NCBI GenBank assembly: GCA_900491605.1
Contig: UESW01004560.1
Location: 409,043 to 473,042, forward strand
Origin: Calamus simplicifolius
Lineage: Eukaryota; Streptophyta; Magnoliopsida; Arecales; Arecaceae
Direction: 5' to 3'
Length of the DNA: 64,000 nt
Positions 11,407 to 24,494 of the stretch are shown here, piece after piece. The notes under the pieces were generated by a model. That model was given only the letters and a program-made list of their open reading frames with translations. It made no database searches and was not told the origin of the DNA. Numbering within the stretch: the stretch's first letter is position 1; every line of letters begins with the position of its first letter. The position numbers and the translations under genes were made by a program.

Positions 11407-13475
11407 TTGATGATTGTGCTAATGTAAATAACATATAAATTGATATATTAATAAAAGTTATTTGACAGCTTATTCATTACAAGAATATCTTCTTAAAACT
11501 CCTAATAATAATGAAGCCCTTAGGATCTTCTTTTACGATAAAGGACGATTTATCTTTAAAGGTCCTCAAAAGAGTTCATGACCAAATGATATACTATGAC
11601 AGGACCATAGTACTATCAATTATAGGATATTGTATATCATATTTATTGGTTGTCCTCTTAACCAAGGAGTGTAGAGACACTGGTATGACATACAGGTGAA
11701 AGTGTAGGAGTACATTTCACCGAACGTGACTTATTTTTGGATGCTCTGCTGTCAAGAGTTAATCCGAGAAGATATGGGTATAAGTATCCTTTAGACCTGA
11801 ATATCACAATCGGTGACTTGCAAGCAACTCATTGTACTTAGGTGTCGGACCACCTGGATTTCTAATCCAGCTACGAAAGGTTACTGGGTGCAGTCAAGTA
11901 CTTGTGATAGTCAGTTGTGGATCAAGATGGAATTTGACCTATCCCATTAAAAGGAGAAATGCTTGTGTTTCAATTTAGCAAGACCTTGGCCAAGGCACTT
12001 CATGTGAAGGTCACATGATCACTAAAGTTGAAATCACTTTATGGATTTGTTGTTTAGAGTTGACATGCTCTTAAGCCATCCTTAGCATTTGTGGTCAAGA
12101 GGATGAATTATACGGTAACTATTTCTTAGGGTTCTTGGAGTTTGCTCGGCAACTCTTCGACCTATCCGGACATCGGGTTCCATTGCTAGATGGGCATATC
12201 GATTAGTATAGAAAGTTATTTCTATGCTACCAGCTTAGGTTTGAACCTAGAGAGTCACACGCATAGAAGTTTCCTAGGATGATCTATTTGCTGATCAACG
12301 ATTGAGAATCGTATATGATTTAATTAATCAATTTGATTGATTAAATTATCTCAATTGGGTTAAGTATAAGTGAATAAGATTCAATTTGGTTTAAGTCTAT
12401 TAGAAGGACTAATCAATTTCAAATATTGATTTGAAATTAGACTTGATTTGGATTTAAATAGATTCAGGACTAGACAAATTTGATTTGGACTAGGACCATG
12501 ATCTATGTAGGTTCAGTCTAATAAATTCAAATCAGCTTAAACCAAAACCCGAACCCAAACCCCTCGCATAAGGGTCTCACATGATAACTTAATTAAATTC
12601 TCACGTAGAATTTAATATATTAATTTTCTTCAAACCATTTCCGTTGGAATTCTAAGTGTTAAAATTCATGTGGAATTCATGTACCTCTTTGAATTAACCA
12701 ACGATGAAATTCTAAGTGTTAGAATTCACGTCTCTTGGTTTTCACTGAACGTCAAAATTAACCAAACGTTGCATCTCTTTGGTTTTCACCAAACATCAGA
12801 ATTAACCAAACGTTGCGTCTCTTTGGTTTTCACCGAACGTCGGAATTAACCAAACGCTATGTCTCTTTGGTTTTTACCGAACGACAGAATTCTAAGTGTT
12901 AGAATTCAATGGGCTAAAGGCTACATTAAGCCTATAAATTAGAGGACATTTTTCACCAGATCATTGAACAACACACGATATGTCATGGATTGAAATTCTA
13001 AAGAGTTAGAACACAAAATCTTGGTGTGATTCTGGTGTTAGCAAAAGTTTGGTGAATCTTGGAGGAAGAATTCAAGTGAGAGGATTCAAGATTAGCAAAG
13101 TTATTTTTCCGCGAGCTAGCACTCCCGGGAATTCGATCATTCGGGGGCTTCGCATGGATGACACTAGAGGCCGGACGATTGAACGGTTGCAGAGCACAAA
13201 AGAATTTACCAATTGCCTTTAAGGTAAGTGATATAATCCCTAGATCTTAAGGTATACTTCAAGACAAGAAGTATGACTTCTTACCTTGAAGATCAAGATA
13301 TGATCTTGATGATTTTATTTCTATGCATATTTTAGATCAAACGATCCTATAGTATAAGGCAAAGATATGATCTTGATGCATGTTGATAGATTAATATGTA
13401 ATCTTTAAGTTTTCATATTGATAATTGTTATCAAATTTTAAAATATGCATGCCTCGGAGTATATTTCTCTCTATA
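11377..13475 (+). repeat. 5' LTR of nested copia
   Basis: Aligns end to end with 18951-21023. It contains a short tandem block around 12730-12900 in which CTCTTTGGTTTTCACC and GAATTAACCAAACG alternate about four times with a period near 56 bp. A CCTATAAATTAGAGG motif near 12931 is the likely TATA box, with transcription probably starting 25-35 bases downstream. Confidence 0.93.
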
Positions 13476-13477
13476 AA

Positions 13478-13492
13478 TGGTAGCCATGGTTT
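13478..13492 (+). other. Primer-binding site of nested copia
   Basis: TGGTAGCCATGGTTT follows the 5' LTR by two bases. It resembles the usual initiator-tRNA-Met site TGGTATCAGAGCCATGG with an internal TCAGA-like segment deleted, so it would prime poorly. Confidence 0.6.
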
Positions 13493-15017
13493 CGTCTTGA
13501 TCTAATTTATTGCATGTAAATTAATGCTTATATTAATTTTGTAATAATAGCTAAAATGGATCACCAGGCTATCAGGTTATGGATTAACAATCCAAATTAC
13601 CCCATTCAATGAGGTATTCTATGACGTATACACTCTCAAAATATTTTATATTTAATACATATTAATGTTGTATAAAAGCATGATAATTGCTTTATATTTA
13701 ATACATAGATGTTGTATAAAAGCATTATAATTGCACGTTTAGTATAAAAACATAAATATGAGTCTTATTTGAATGTCAAATATTTATTCATAATCTTTTT
13801 AGATATGATCTAAATATAGAAATTATGAGTAGTTAAATAATGCAACTGATGCATGATTGAAATATATGACATGAAATATATTTAACCTTAGGGTTAGCTA
13901 AATCAGGTCGATAAAGGGTTAGACCCTAAGGTTTAAATCAAATGGATTATAAGAGTATTTGATCAAATCTAAATTAATTAGATTAGGTTAAGGATGCTCC
14001 AAATCAAACAATAGTTATAGTTGATCATGTCATGTTTTTGATTAAACCAAATGAAAGTTGATTAGGCTCCGTGGTTGAGCATGAATATCTTAGATGGTCA
14101 AATCAAAATTGGTTAACCATATGATGCCAAGGTGAGTTGGCAAATTGCTCTAGGATCAATGATCGAATGGTTTTTAATTGGGAGCTACTCGTATTGATGC
14201 GTCTTTAATGAGTTAATGGCATATCCCTCCCATCGATCTCACTTACCTGGTCAATATGGTGAACCATTTATGATTCAGATCATTTACCTGATTCAGGTTG
14301 ACCCATGCCTGTAAGGAAATCAGTCTGACTGATTTAGGTGCCACTTAACCTGACTTAATCTTGTTTCATTCTACCGATTTCATAGATTCAGTGGGAGAAC
14401 TTGATTAGTCAATTTATCTTCAGATTATTAAATCCTTTAAAATTATTAGGTCTTTAAAATGAAATAGTTATATGATAACTAGATCATAGCCTCCCATTAA
14501 GGTGGGTGATAATGAGTCCGATGTCTTGATAATCATTGGATGCACTCCATGCCTGGTGCTTGTCAACCATCGGAATTATCATTCATTATATGATAAGTCA
14601 GCGTAACTATTGAATAGGCAGTCAGGTGGGCCGAGCTTCACTTGAGCTTGGTTGTCTATAGATAGATTGCACTGATTATATTATTTAATGGTTGGACCTA
14701 ACCAGAACTTTCAGTGAAGGCACTCCATGCCTGCTGAAAAGGAACATGGGGCAAAACTGAACACTAAGAATTGTTTTGGGAAACAATTGGTTTTGAACCT
14801 ACTCTTAGATGCATATGGGTTGGCCAAGCTTCACTTGGGCTTGTATGTATCTATGTAGATGTTAGTGCCCACTAAAGAGTTAAGAATAATTCTTCGAATT
14901 GGGGTGTAGAGGCTGCCAATTTGAACAAAATAGTGGAAGAATCTTTAGACTAAAGTCCAAGTCTTTAGACTAAATCAATTTATATACTACTAAACTTTAG
15001 TTTTTCCTTATGCAAAA

Positions 15018-15890
15018 ATGACCACTAATTTATCATTAAGGTCCCTATTGGATAGTGACAAGTTGAATGGTTTAAATTTCAATAGCTGGTTAGAAAACTT
15101 AAGATTGTCCTTGAGCATGAGAGGATTCTATATATTCTGAATAATCCTGCACTAGAGGTACCTAATGCAAACACTTAAAGTTCTGAGAGAGACACTTATC
15201 AGAAGTGGCTTAGTGATAGAACTAGCGTGCGTTGCATCATGCTAGCAGCAATGAATGATGAATTCGGTCGCCGGTTCGAGAATGCTCAGCCATAAGAAAT
15301 CATTCAAGCGTTGAATGAATCTTTCGGCACACCCAACGACATTGAAAGGCACAAGACTAGTTGTGCTATTTTTAATGCTGAATAAGGGATGGAATCTTCT
15401 GTCACTGATCATGTATTGTACATGATCGAGAAGATAGAACTCTTAAGCAAGCTCGGTTTTCTCTACATGAGCAGTTGGAAAAGATGCGATCTTGAATTCT
15501 TGCCTCCATCCTTCCGACCTTTCCTTACTCATTTTCAAATGACAAAGCTTGCAGTCAATTACCACAGTTTGTTGGGTTGTTACAGAACTTTGAGAAGGAT
15601 AACCAGCTCTCTAAGGGTTTGATTAATATGGTTGAAGGATCTAAGGTAGGGCGTCAACCCTTTGGGAAAGGGAAGAAAAAAAGGTGTAAGAAAAATGCAA
15701 CATGCTAGGACATCTATAAGGGGTCAGATGCAGAAGAAAAAGTTGATAAAAGTCAAGCTGAATGTTTTCATTGCAAGATGCAAGGGCACTGGAAGAGGAA
15801 CTGTCCTCTTTACATTGCCACACTTGATCAAAACAGGCCAAAGAAGAAAAAGGGGCAAGATGTTGCTCAACAAGGTATTTATATGATAAC
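15018..15890 (+). pseudogene. gag of nested copia
   Basis: Starts at the first ATG after the leader (MTTNLSLRSLLDSDKLNG, then NFNSWLENLRLSL), the usual copia gag opening. Frameshifts and stops follow (for example near 15145 and 15385). A CCHC zinc knuckle, CFHCKMQGHWKRNC, lies at about 15764-15805 followed by a basic KKKK tail. It packaged element RNA in the living element; this copy is dead. Confidence 0.85.
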
Positions 15891-16930
15891 ACCCTGTAAT
15901 TTTTCTGTATATGATAATCAGACCTGGGTATTGGATACCGGGAGTCCTTTTAACATTTTCAATTCATTGCAGGGACTACATGTCACTAGAAGATTTGAGG
16001 ACAATGAAAGATTCCTTAATGTCGGCGATGGAAGATTAGTTTCAGTTCTGGCATTAGGAGTTCTTGAAATAGTTTTCAATAAAATGTCATTGTACTAAAT
16101 GACTGTCATTTTTGCCCAACGTTCTTGTTGAACGTAATTTCTGTAGGCCTTCTGGCCAAAAGTCATTATGAAATTTCAATAAAGGATGTTACTTTGAATA
16201 TCATTATGAATGGAGTCACTGTAATAATTGGGCATTTATCTAATGGCATTTATATATTATCACATCCTATAAATGTAGTGTACAAATCAAGTAAGTGCCC
16301 TAAAATAACTGATGTCACAAATATTTATCTTTGGCACCATCGGCTGGGTCATATCAAGAACAGATTAAACAGGTTAACCCAGGAGGGCATCCTTCTAGTT
16401 GATGATTGTGAATCATTAACTACCTGTGAATCCTGTCTTCTTGGTAAAATGACCAAGTCATCCTTTACTGGAAAAGGTGAAAGAGCCAAAGAGCTATTGG
16501 GTCTAGTACATACTGATGTATGTGGACGATGAACACTTGTGCCAAAGGTGGATATTACTACTTCATTATTTTTACAGACGACCTTTCTAGGTTCGGTTAT
16601 GTCTATCTTATGAGACATAAATCTGAGTCGTTTGAAATGTTCAAACTATATCATAAAGAAGTAGAAAAATAAACAGAAAAATGTATTAAGACCCTTTGAT
16701 CATATCGTGGAGGCGAATACCTTTCAAATGACTTTGTGGCATATCTAAGGGAGAATGAGATTCTCTCCCAATGGACTCCTCTAGGAACACCGCAGTATAA
16801 CGGTGTGTCGGAAAGAAGGAATCGAACACTATTAGACATGGTTCGGTCCATGATGGGTTTTGCATGCTTGCCAATATCATTTTGGGGGATATGCATTAGA
16901 ATTAGCTTATCATATTCTCAATAATGTTCC
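15891..16930 (+). pseudogene. Protease and integrase of nested copia
   Basis: The protease site WVLDTGSPFNI is at about 15925-15960, with the DTG catalytic triplet kept. GAG-pre-integrase follows: LWHHRLGHIKNRL and CESCLLGKMTKSSF at 16330-16460, with a Zn-binding H-H-C-C pattern. The integrase core reads VHTDVCG, then a stop, then IIFTDDLSRFGYVYLM. QWTPLGTPQYNGVSERRNRT at about 16770-16830 includes the catalytic Glu. At least three stops or shifts break it. Confidence 0.88.
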
Positions 16931-17379
16931 AAGTAAGTCTGTTTCTAAAACTCCACATGAGATGTGGAATGAACATAAATCGGTTATCATCGATCTGAGA
17001 GTTGGGGGTGTCCGGCTTATGTGAAACATGAAAAATCAGACAAACTTGAACCCAAATCTGACATATTTTTTTATTGGCTATTCGAATGAAACCAAAGGAT
17101 ATTACTTTTACAACACTGAAGAACAAAAGTTGTTCATTAGTAATAGAGTAGTTTTTCATGAAAAGGAGTTCCTTAGTGAAGGAACAAATATCTCTAATAT
17201 TGAACTTGAGGAAGTTCATTAAGTAGAAGGAACAACACAAACCATTGAACCCTTAGAATCTGAGTTGATTGATCAAACTCAAAACCTATTTTTGATGCAC
17301 CATTAAGGCGATCTGGTAGAGTACCACATCAACGGATAGATACTTAGGTTTCTTGGTCCAGAACGAGGATCCTATTAAG

Positions 17380-18882
17380 CTCGATGAGAACAACGAGGAT
17401 CCGATCACCTATATGGATGCTATGCAAAGGACTGACTCTGATAAATGGCTTGATGCCATGAAATCTGAACTTGATTCCATGAAGAAAATAATGTATGGAC
17501 ATTAGTTGACCCACCCGAATGGATAAAACCCATAGGTGTAAGTGGGTTTTCAAGAGGAAAAGAAGCGTAGGCGGAAAGGTAGAGACCTACAAAGCACATC
17601 GGTTGCCAAGGGGTATCAACGTTATGGTATTGACTATGATGAGACATTTTTTCTGTGGCAATGCTGAAATCCATTCGGATTATGCTAGCTATAGCAGCAC
17701 ACTTAGATTATGAGATTTGGCAGATGGATGTTAATTTAGAAGAACAGGTGTATATGATACATCTTAAAGATTTTATATCTGAAGACAAGTCTAAAGTGTG
17801 CAGTCTATAGAAGTCCATTTATGGACATAAGCAAGCATCTAGGAGTTGGAACATACGATTTGATAATGTGATCAAATCTTATGGCTTTGTTAAGAATAAA
17901 GAAGAACCTTGCATTTATAAATATGCTAACAGTTCCGTTATTGTATTTCTTGTATTATATGTGGATGATATTCTCTTAATCGGGAATGATGTCCCTGCAT
18001 TACAAGGAATAAAGATATGGTTATCATCACAATTCTCCATGATCTGGGAGAAGCATCATACATCTTAGGGATGAAGATCTATAGAGATAGATCTAAGAGG
18101 ATGCTTGGTTTATCTCAATCTACATACATTGACACTATGCTAAAGAGGTTTAGCATAGAGAATTCCAAGAAAGGCTATCTTCCGATAGGCCATAGAATTC
18201 ATTTTTCTAAGAAGGATTGTCCGACAACTCCTAATGAAAGAGAACGTATGAGTTGAATTCCATATGCTTCGGCAGTGGGATCGATTATGTACACCATGAC
18301 ATGTATAAGACCAGTTATGGCATATTCACTAGGAGTAGTGAGTAGATACCAATCTGATCCAGAGAAAAATACTGGCAAGTTGTTAAGACAATCCTTAAGT
18401 ATTTGAGAAATACTAAGGACCAGTGGTTAGTCTATGGAGAGTCTGATTTGAAACTTGTTGGATATACTGATTCAGTTTCAATCAGATCATGATGATAGCA
18501 AAAGTGTATTGGGTTTCGTGTTTATCCTAATGGTGGAGCTGTTTGTTGGAAAAGTTCCAAGCAACATACAGTGGCAGATTCAGTGTGCGAGGCAGAGTAC
18601 ATCGCTGCATCAGATGCCGCGAAAGAAGCTGTGTGGCTGTGAAAGTTTATCTCCGAGCTTGGAGTGGCATCTTCCATAAATGGACCAGTCCTGTTGTACA
18701 GTGACAACACTGGTGCCATAGCTCAAGCAAAGGAACTACGAGCACATCAGTGCACCAAGCACATACTACGCTGGTTTCATCTTATTCAAGAGATTATAGA
18801 ACGAGGTGACATAAATCTTCAAAAGATTGACGGAAAGGAAAACCTAGGCGATCCATTTACTAAAGCACTCAGCATCAAGTAG
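17380..18882 (+). pseudogene. Reverse transcriptase and RNase H of nested copia
   Basis: RT starts around DAMQRTDSDKWLDAMKSELD (17417) and CKWVFKRKR (about 17535). The polymerase box LYVDDILLIG is intact near 17955. RNase H blocks include DAAKEAVWL (about 18615), LLYSDNTGAIAQAKE (18694) and DGKENLGDPFTKAL before the stop at 18882. Frameshifts between blocks make it non-functional. Bases 18883-18950 hold the polypurine tract AAGTGGGAG next to the 3' LTR. Confidence 0.9.
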
Positions 18883-18950
18883 TTTGATGACTATAAGTTG
18901 AAGATGGGTATTAGATACTGTAATGAGTGGCTTTAGGCTAAGTGGGAGTT

Positions 18951-21023
18951 TGTTGGGAATTGTATCCTAAAGCCAATCATTTGATGATTGTGCTAATGTA
19001 AATAGTATATAAATTGATATATTAATAAAGTTATTTGGCAGTTTATTCATTACAAGAACATCTTCTTAAAACTCCTAATAGTAATGAAGCCCTTAGGATC
19101 TTCTTTTACGATAAAGAAGGATTTATCTTTGAAGGCCTCAAAAGAGTTCGCGACCAAATGATATACTATGATAGGGCCATAGTACTATCAATTATAGGAC
19201 GTTGTATATCATATTTGTTGGTTGTCCTCTTAACCAAGGAGTGTAGAGACACTGGCATGACATACAGAAAGTGTAGGAGTACATTTACCGAACGTGACTC
19301 ATTTCTGGATACTCTGCTATCAAGAGTTAATCCGAGAAGATATGGATATAAGTATCCTTTAGACCTGAAGATCACAATCGGTGACTTGCAAGCAACTCAT
19401 TGTACTTAGGTGCGGACCACCTGGATTTTGATCCAGCTACAAAAGGTTACTGGGTGCAGTCAAGTATTGTGGTAGTTAGTTATGGATCAAGATAGAATTT
19501 GACCTATTCCGTTAAAAAGAGAAATGCTTGTGTTTCAATTTAGTAAGACTTTGGCCAAGGCACTTCATGTGAAGGTTACATGATCACTAAAGTTGAAATC
19601 ACTTTATGGATTTGATGTTTAGAGTTGACAGGCTTTTAAGCCATCCTTAGGATTTGTGGTCAAGAGGATGAATTATACGTTAACTATTTCTTAGGGTTTT
19701 TGGAGTTTGCTCGACAACTCTTCGACCTATCCAGACGTCGGGTTCCATTGCTAGATGGGCACATCGATTAGTATAGAAAGTTATTTCTATGCTACCGGCT
19801 TAGGTTCGAACTAGAGAGTCACACGCATAGAAGTTTCTAGGATGATCTATTTGCTGATCAATGATTAAGAATCGTATATGATTTAATTAATCAATTTGAT
19901 TGATTGAATTATCTCAATTGGGTTAAGTACAAGTGAATAAGATTCAATTTGGTTTAAGTCTATTAGAAGGACTAATCAATTTCAAATATTGATTTGAAAT
20001 TAGGCTTGATTTGGATTTAATAGATTCATGACTAGACAAATTTGATTTGGGCTAGGACCATGATCTAGGTAGGTTCAGTCCAATAAATTCAAATTAGATT
20101 AAACCAAAAAACCCAAATCCCTCGCATAAGGGTCTCACATGATAACTTGATTAAATTCTCACGTAGAATTTAATATATTAATTTTCTCCAAACTGTTTCC
20201 GTTGGAATTCTAAGTGTTAGAATTCATGTGAATTCATGTACCTCTTTGAATTAACCAACGATGGAATTCTAAGTGTTAGAATTTATGTCTCTTTGGTTTT
20301 CACCGAACGTCGAATTAACCAAACGTTGCGTCTCTTTGGTTTTCACCGAACGTTGGAATTAACCAAATATTGCGTTTCTTTGGTTTTCACTGAACGTCGG
20401 AATTAACCAAACGCTGCGTCTCTTTGATTTTCATCGAACGACAGAATTCTAAGGGTTAGAATTCAATGGGCTAAAGGCTACATTGAGCCTATAAATTAGA
20501 GGACATTCTTCACCAGATCATTGAACAACACACGATATGTCGTGGATTGAAATTCTAAAGAGTTAGAACACAAAATCCTGGTGTAATTCTGTTGTTAGCA
20601 AAAGTTTGATGGATCTTGGAGGAAGAATTCAAGTGGGAGGATTCAAGATCAGTAAAGTTATTTTTCCGTGAGCTAGCACTCTCGGAAATCTGATCATTCG
20701 CGTGGACGACACTAAAGGCCGAATGATTGAACGGCTGAAGAGCACAAAAGGATTTACCAATTGCCCTTAAGGTAAGTGATATGATCCCTAGATCTTAAGG
20801 CATACTTCAAGACTAGAAGTATGACTTCTTACCTTGAAGATCAAGATATGATCTTGATGATTTTATTTATATGCATATTTTATATCAAACGATCTTATAG
20901 TATAAGGCAAAGAATGATCTTGATGCATGTTAGATAGATTAATATGTAATCTTTAAGTTTCCGCATTGATAATTGTTATCAAATTTTAAAATATGCATGC
21001 CTCGGAGATTGTTTCTCCCTACA
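18951..21023 (+). repeat. 3' LTR of nested copia
   Basis: Begins TGTTGGGAATTG and ends CCCTACA; same order of motifs as the 5' LTR, including the TTTGGTTTTCACCGAACG repeats (about 20286-20450) and the CCTATAAATTAGAGG box near 20489. A 14-17 bp stretch (GGGGCTTCGCATGG-like, near 13143) of the 5' LTR is missing here at about 20700. Confidence 0.93.
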
Positions 21024-21389
21024 GTATCAAAGTCAGTGAAGTCCAAAGTATTGAGTACTCATTCATTCATTAACCTCTTGATTCTATCTATGGAGATATG
21101 TCCAATCTCTGATGTTACAACATAGAAGAGTTATCATTTGCAACACATCTTTTCATGCCAGCCCTAACATGCATCACATCATGAGTGTATTATTTTGCAA
21201 ATTAATATAAAAAAGACCATCCGACAAAGTGCCATTCCAACAAGTTCAGATTTATAATATAAAATTAATATGAAAAGTTGAAGGAATAACCCAAAGGTAC
21301 AAGTCTTGAAACTGAAATTAAATCCTAGAAAAACTAGGTACATAAAAAGTCCTTTCCAAATTTAAAATAAAGCCACTACTAAGAACTAA

Positions 21390-21540
21390 AGTGCATATCC
21401 CTATAGCTTCCACATGTGAGCGCCTGAAGAGATATACTGCTCACTTTCCATTGGCTTCCTTAAGTTTTGCATACCCTGCAAGGTATTGCAAATGTGGATT
21501 GTAGAACCAGAATCAATCCATCATGTGTTATAAATAACAT
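21390..21540 (-). pseudogene. Copia protease remnant (outer element)
   Basis: Directly after gag on the minus strand, WWIDSGSTIHICNTLQG contains the DSG form of the aspartic-protease site used by copia elements. The frame ends in stops shortly after. Bases 21029-21390 are degraded protease to integrase sequence up to the nested insertion. Confidence 0.75.
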
Positions 21541-22367
21541 TAGCCATATTAGATTCATAACAAATAAGTGAGATTGTTTTACCTTTCTTTTCAAGCCAAG
21601 TCTTGAACTTGATGCAATCCTTCTTCATGTATCCCTTCTTTTTATAGAAGAAACGCTTGGATTCCTTCTTAATATCAGATTGGGGTGGTATTTTACTTTT
21701 ACCCTTCTTCTTGGTCCGTGCTCGATCCTTTTCACTTGTAGTCAGCATTGCACTTTCACCAAATTCCATCAACAGTCTACCCTCTTTTTGAATACACATG
21801 GCCATAAGTTCATTGATTGACCATTTTTCCTTATGTGTGTTATAAGATATCTTAAATGGTCCATACTGCTGTGGAAGGGTATTTAAAATATAGTACACCA
21901 GAAAGGACTCAGACCTTTCAACCTCAAGAGTCTTCAATTGAGCTGCAATGTCCCTCATTTGCATAATGTGCTCACGCACACCTCTCACTCCAGTGAGCCT
22001 CAGGGATGACAACTTCAATATTAGGGTACTGGCAAGAGCTTTGTCTGAAGTACTAAATTGCTCATCAATGGCCTTTAGTAGCTCATTGACATTCTCATGC
22101 TTATCGACATGAACCACGTATACCAACAGAGATTTTTGTCTTTATGAACATTGTACTCAAGCGATTAGATCGCTCCCAACGTTCATAAATCGCAATCTCA
22201 CTAGGAGTGCTGATCTGAGTTACCGAAGGTGGTTCATCCTTCTTTATAGCATAATCAATGTTCATCCAGCCCAGATGAAGGAGAATTCTCTCCTTCCAAA
22301 ACTTATAGTTATCACCCCTCAATTCAGGTATGTCACATTTTATATCAGAGAAATTTACAGGTTGCAT
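21521..22367 (-). pseudogene. gag of outer copia element
   Basis: Two overlapping minus-strand blocks. The first starts MQPVNFSDIKCDIPELRGDN followed by YKFWKERILLHLG, a classic copia gag N-terminus. The second continues with LKLSSLRLTGVRGVREHIM, MRDIAAQLK and FLVYYILNTLPQQYGPFKI (UBN2/gag family motifs). The knuckle region FYKKKGYMKKDCIKF has lost its first two cysteines. One frameshift near 22115 separates the blocks. Confidence 0.9.
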
Positions 22368-22449
22368 AACTGCAAAATTTAAACATACATGCTTATTATC
22401 AAAAATTGAGGCTAATAAAATGCTTTAACAATGCAAATCATGCATTTAG

Positions 22450-22975
22450 AAACTAGTGAATCTACTGACATAAAACTTGCCTGCGGGCTAAAGCTCTAAT
22501 TCAATTAGATTCACTTAAGTCTGTATGATAAAGCTATCAAATTATGTTCTTTCTTTCTAATTCCTGTGGGTAGATTAGAAAAATATAATTTATATTTTAT
22601 TTTAATTAATATATAAATATAAAACAATGAATCTGCTGACATAAAACTTGCCTGCGGGCTAAAGCTTTAATTCAATTAGATTTACTTAAATCTGTATGAT
22701 AAAACTATCAAATTATGTTCCTTCTTTCTAATTCCTATGGATAGATTATAAAAATATAATTTAATATTTTATCTTAATTAATTATATAAATATAAATAGT
22801 GAATCTGCTGACATAAAACTTGCCTATGGGCTAAAGCTTTAATTCAATTAGATTCACTTAAGTCTGTATGATAAAACTATCAAATTATGTTCCTTCTCTC
22901 TAATTCCTATGGATAGATTAGAAAAATAATTTGCTATTTTATCCTAATTAATTATATAATATATCAAAATTCATG
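22450..22975. repeat. Triplicated ~172-bp unit in copia leader
   Basis: Three direct copies start near 22458, 22627 and 22800 with AATCTGCTGACATAAAACTT (first copy AATCTACTGAC) and each contains GCCTGCGGGCTAAAGC, TCAATTAGATTCACTTAAG and CTTTCTAATTCCT. They lie in the untranslated leader between primer site and gag. The remaining leader (22976-24080) has no ORF of note; a GGCCAGCC/GGCTGG-rich patch at 23350-23480 can fold on itself. Confidence 0.88.
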
Positions 22976-24080
22976 TAGAATAAATTTTATTATATCCATA
23001 TAATTAGTTACAATTAATGTCTATTATTTATGTGATTTATTAACTTTATTATATAATTTATAATTAAGGATGATGTGGCTACTCCTTAATTATTCAATTG
23101 TATTTATCACTTAGACATTATTTAAATCTTATGCTCAATTATATCACTTAAGATGCATGCATAATTCATAAAATTTATACACAAATTCTAAATATAATTA
23201 AACATAAATAGGCCAGGCCAATAGCCCAACCACTTAATGGACGAGCCAGCAACCCGTCATCCTCACCCAATTCTAATAGTTTAATTTAACCAAAAAATCT
23301 CTCAATCACCTAAAAATTTTCCTTTTTTTTGGATCAGATGTGATATAGCCCAGACTGCTGCAATCCAGCCTGTTGCAGTTCAGGCTGGAAGCATGGCCCA
23401 GCCTGGCTGCTGGCCCAGACAGCTGGGCCAGCCAAATGCTATGCCAGCCGCTGGTAGCCAGTGCCAGTGCCTGGGCGTTGCCTTTTCTTTTCTTTTTTTT
23501 TAATTCTAAATACCATATTTTTTTTAATTCTATATGGCCAGCACGTCTTCCGTAAGAGGTGTCTTTCATCCGTCCTCATCCGTAAAGAAGCCCACACTTC
23601 CTCTCATGGTGATTTGATCGTGAGACATTTGATTTATCTTTTATTTAAACTATATCCAAAAGGATGAGCGAACAGATAGGTGCATGCTTCATGGCATAAA
23701 TCTTACTAATTAATCTCTTAAATAAAACTAAATTAAATCAACTGAATATTAAAAGTTTATCAGATCTAATGCCCTTTCAGATGATTCTTGATGACCTATT
23801 AACTCTCTCGGTATGTAGGTAGTTGGATCAAACGCACCAAAGTACTACAGCCTCCCTTATTGGTACGTCCTAATATCCCTACCATATGCTCGTTGGGTCA
23901 AATAATCTAGGGTACTATCAGTAGCCTTCCTTTGGACTATCCTTAGACGAGAGAAATAAGACCAAGAATGCCTTGTCCCTCTTTATCAAATGAATGATAT
24001 AATGATTGTTTCACAGGGATTTTATCAGATCGTATATTAATGGAAACAATCCTAATAATCAAAGCAGAGGTATTTTATAC

Positions 24081-24089
24081 GCTCTGATA
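24081..24089 (-). other. Primer-binding site of outer copia
   Basis: GCTCTGATA is the complement of TATCAGAGC, the core of the initiator-tRNA-Met primer site, and abuts the inner LTR edge at 24090, which fixes that LTR boundary. Confidence 0.7.
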
Positions 24090-24494
24090 TGATAAACTAA
24101 AATTAAATATATTGATATGCGAAAATATGGGACCGATATATTTATCATGAAAATAATAAAGTAAATCATGATCGATGCATAAATACCTTCAGCCATTGCT
24201 CCAAGGTCCAGATGAGGGTAAGGCTCTTCCACACCTTACGGTCTCTTCAGCGATAGTGTAAACTTTCTTCATCAAGACCAGGCATATGGACCTTTCCATT
24301 TTTATATTTCTTTATGTCTTATCTGTCCATCACAGAGGGTGCTTTAAACGGATATGGTTAAGGAATTCTTATCTTAATCGTGAATTCAAATTCAAAATTT
24401 GAATTCATGTAATCCCTCAATATCGAAATATAGAACCACCTTAATCCACCTTAATCGTATCTAACCGATACACTTAATGGAGAAAAAACCAACA
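24090..24494 (-). repeat. 5' LTR of outer copia element
   Basis: 405 bp reading TG...CA on either strand (TGATAAACTAAAATT at the left, ACCAACA at the right). It matches 5247-5610 except for the first 39 bases. The right border adjoins TTCTT; its partner duplication would lie beyond the truncated left LTR. Confidence 0.9.

Larger units (their letters stand above)
11377..21023 (+). mobile_element. Complete Ty1-copia retrotransposon nested in another copia, TSD GTATC
   Basis: LTRs at 11377-13475 (2099 bp) and 18951-21023 (2073 bp) flank gag, protease, integrase, RT and RNase H in copia order on the plus strand. A perfect 5-bp duplication GTATC sits at 11372-11376 and 21024-21028. The 5' LTR starts TATTGGG where the 3' copy has canonical TGTTGGG, so one terminal base mutated. 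Both LTRs carry many small substitutions and indels relative to each other, and the coding region has multiple stops, so insertion was not recent. The unusually long leader (13493-15017) has no ORF. Confidence 0.95.
5247..24494 (-). mobile_element. Ty1-copia retrotransposon, split by two nested insertions
   Basis: LTRs at 5247-5610 and 24090-24494 match closely along most of their length. A polypurine tract (AAGTGGGAG on the minus strand) abuts the left LTR, and a tRNA-Met-like primer site (complement of GCTCTGATA) abuts the right LTR. Minus-strand gag, protease, integrase, RT and RNase H pieces run right to left, the copia order. Removing the solo LTR (7678-10597) and the nested copia (11377-21023), each with its duplicated target, leaves about 6.7 kb. 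Several frames are broken. The left LTR lacks about 39 terminal bases, where the first element abuts it. Confidence 0.9.
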
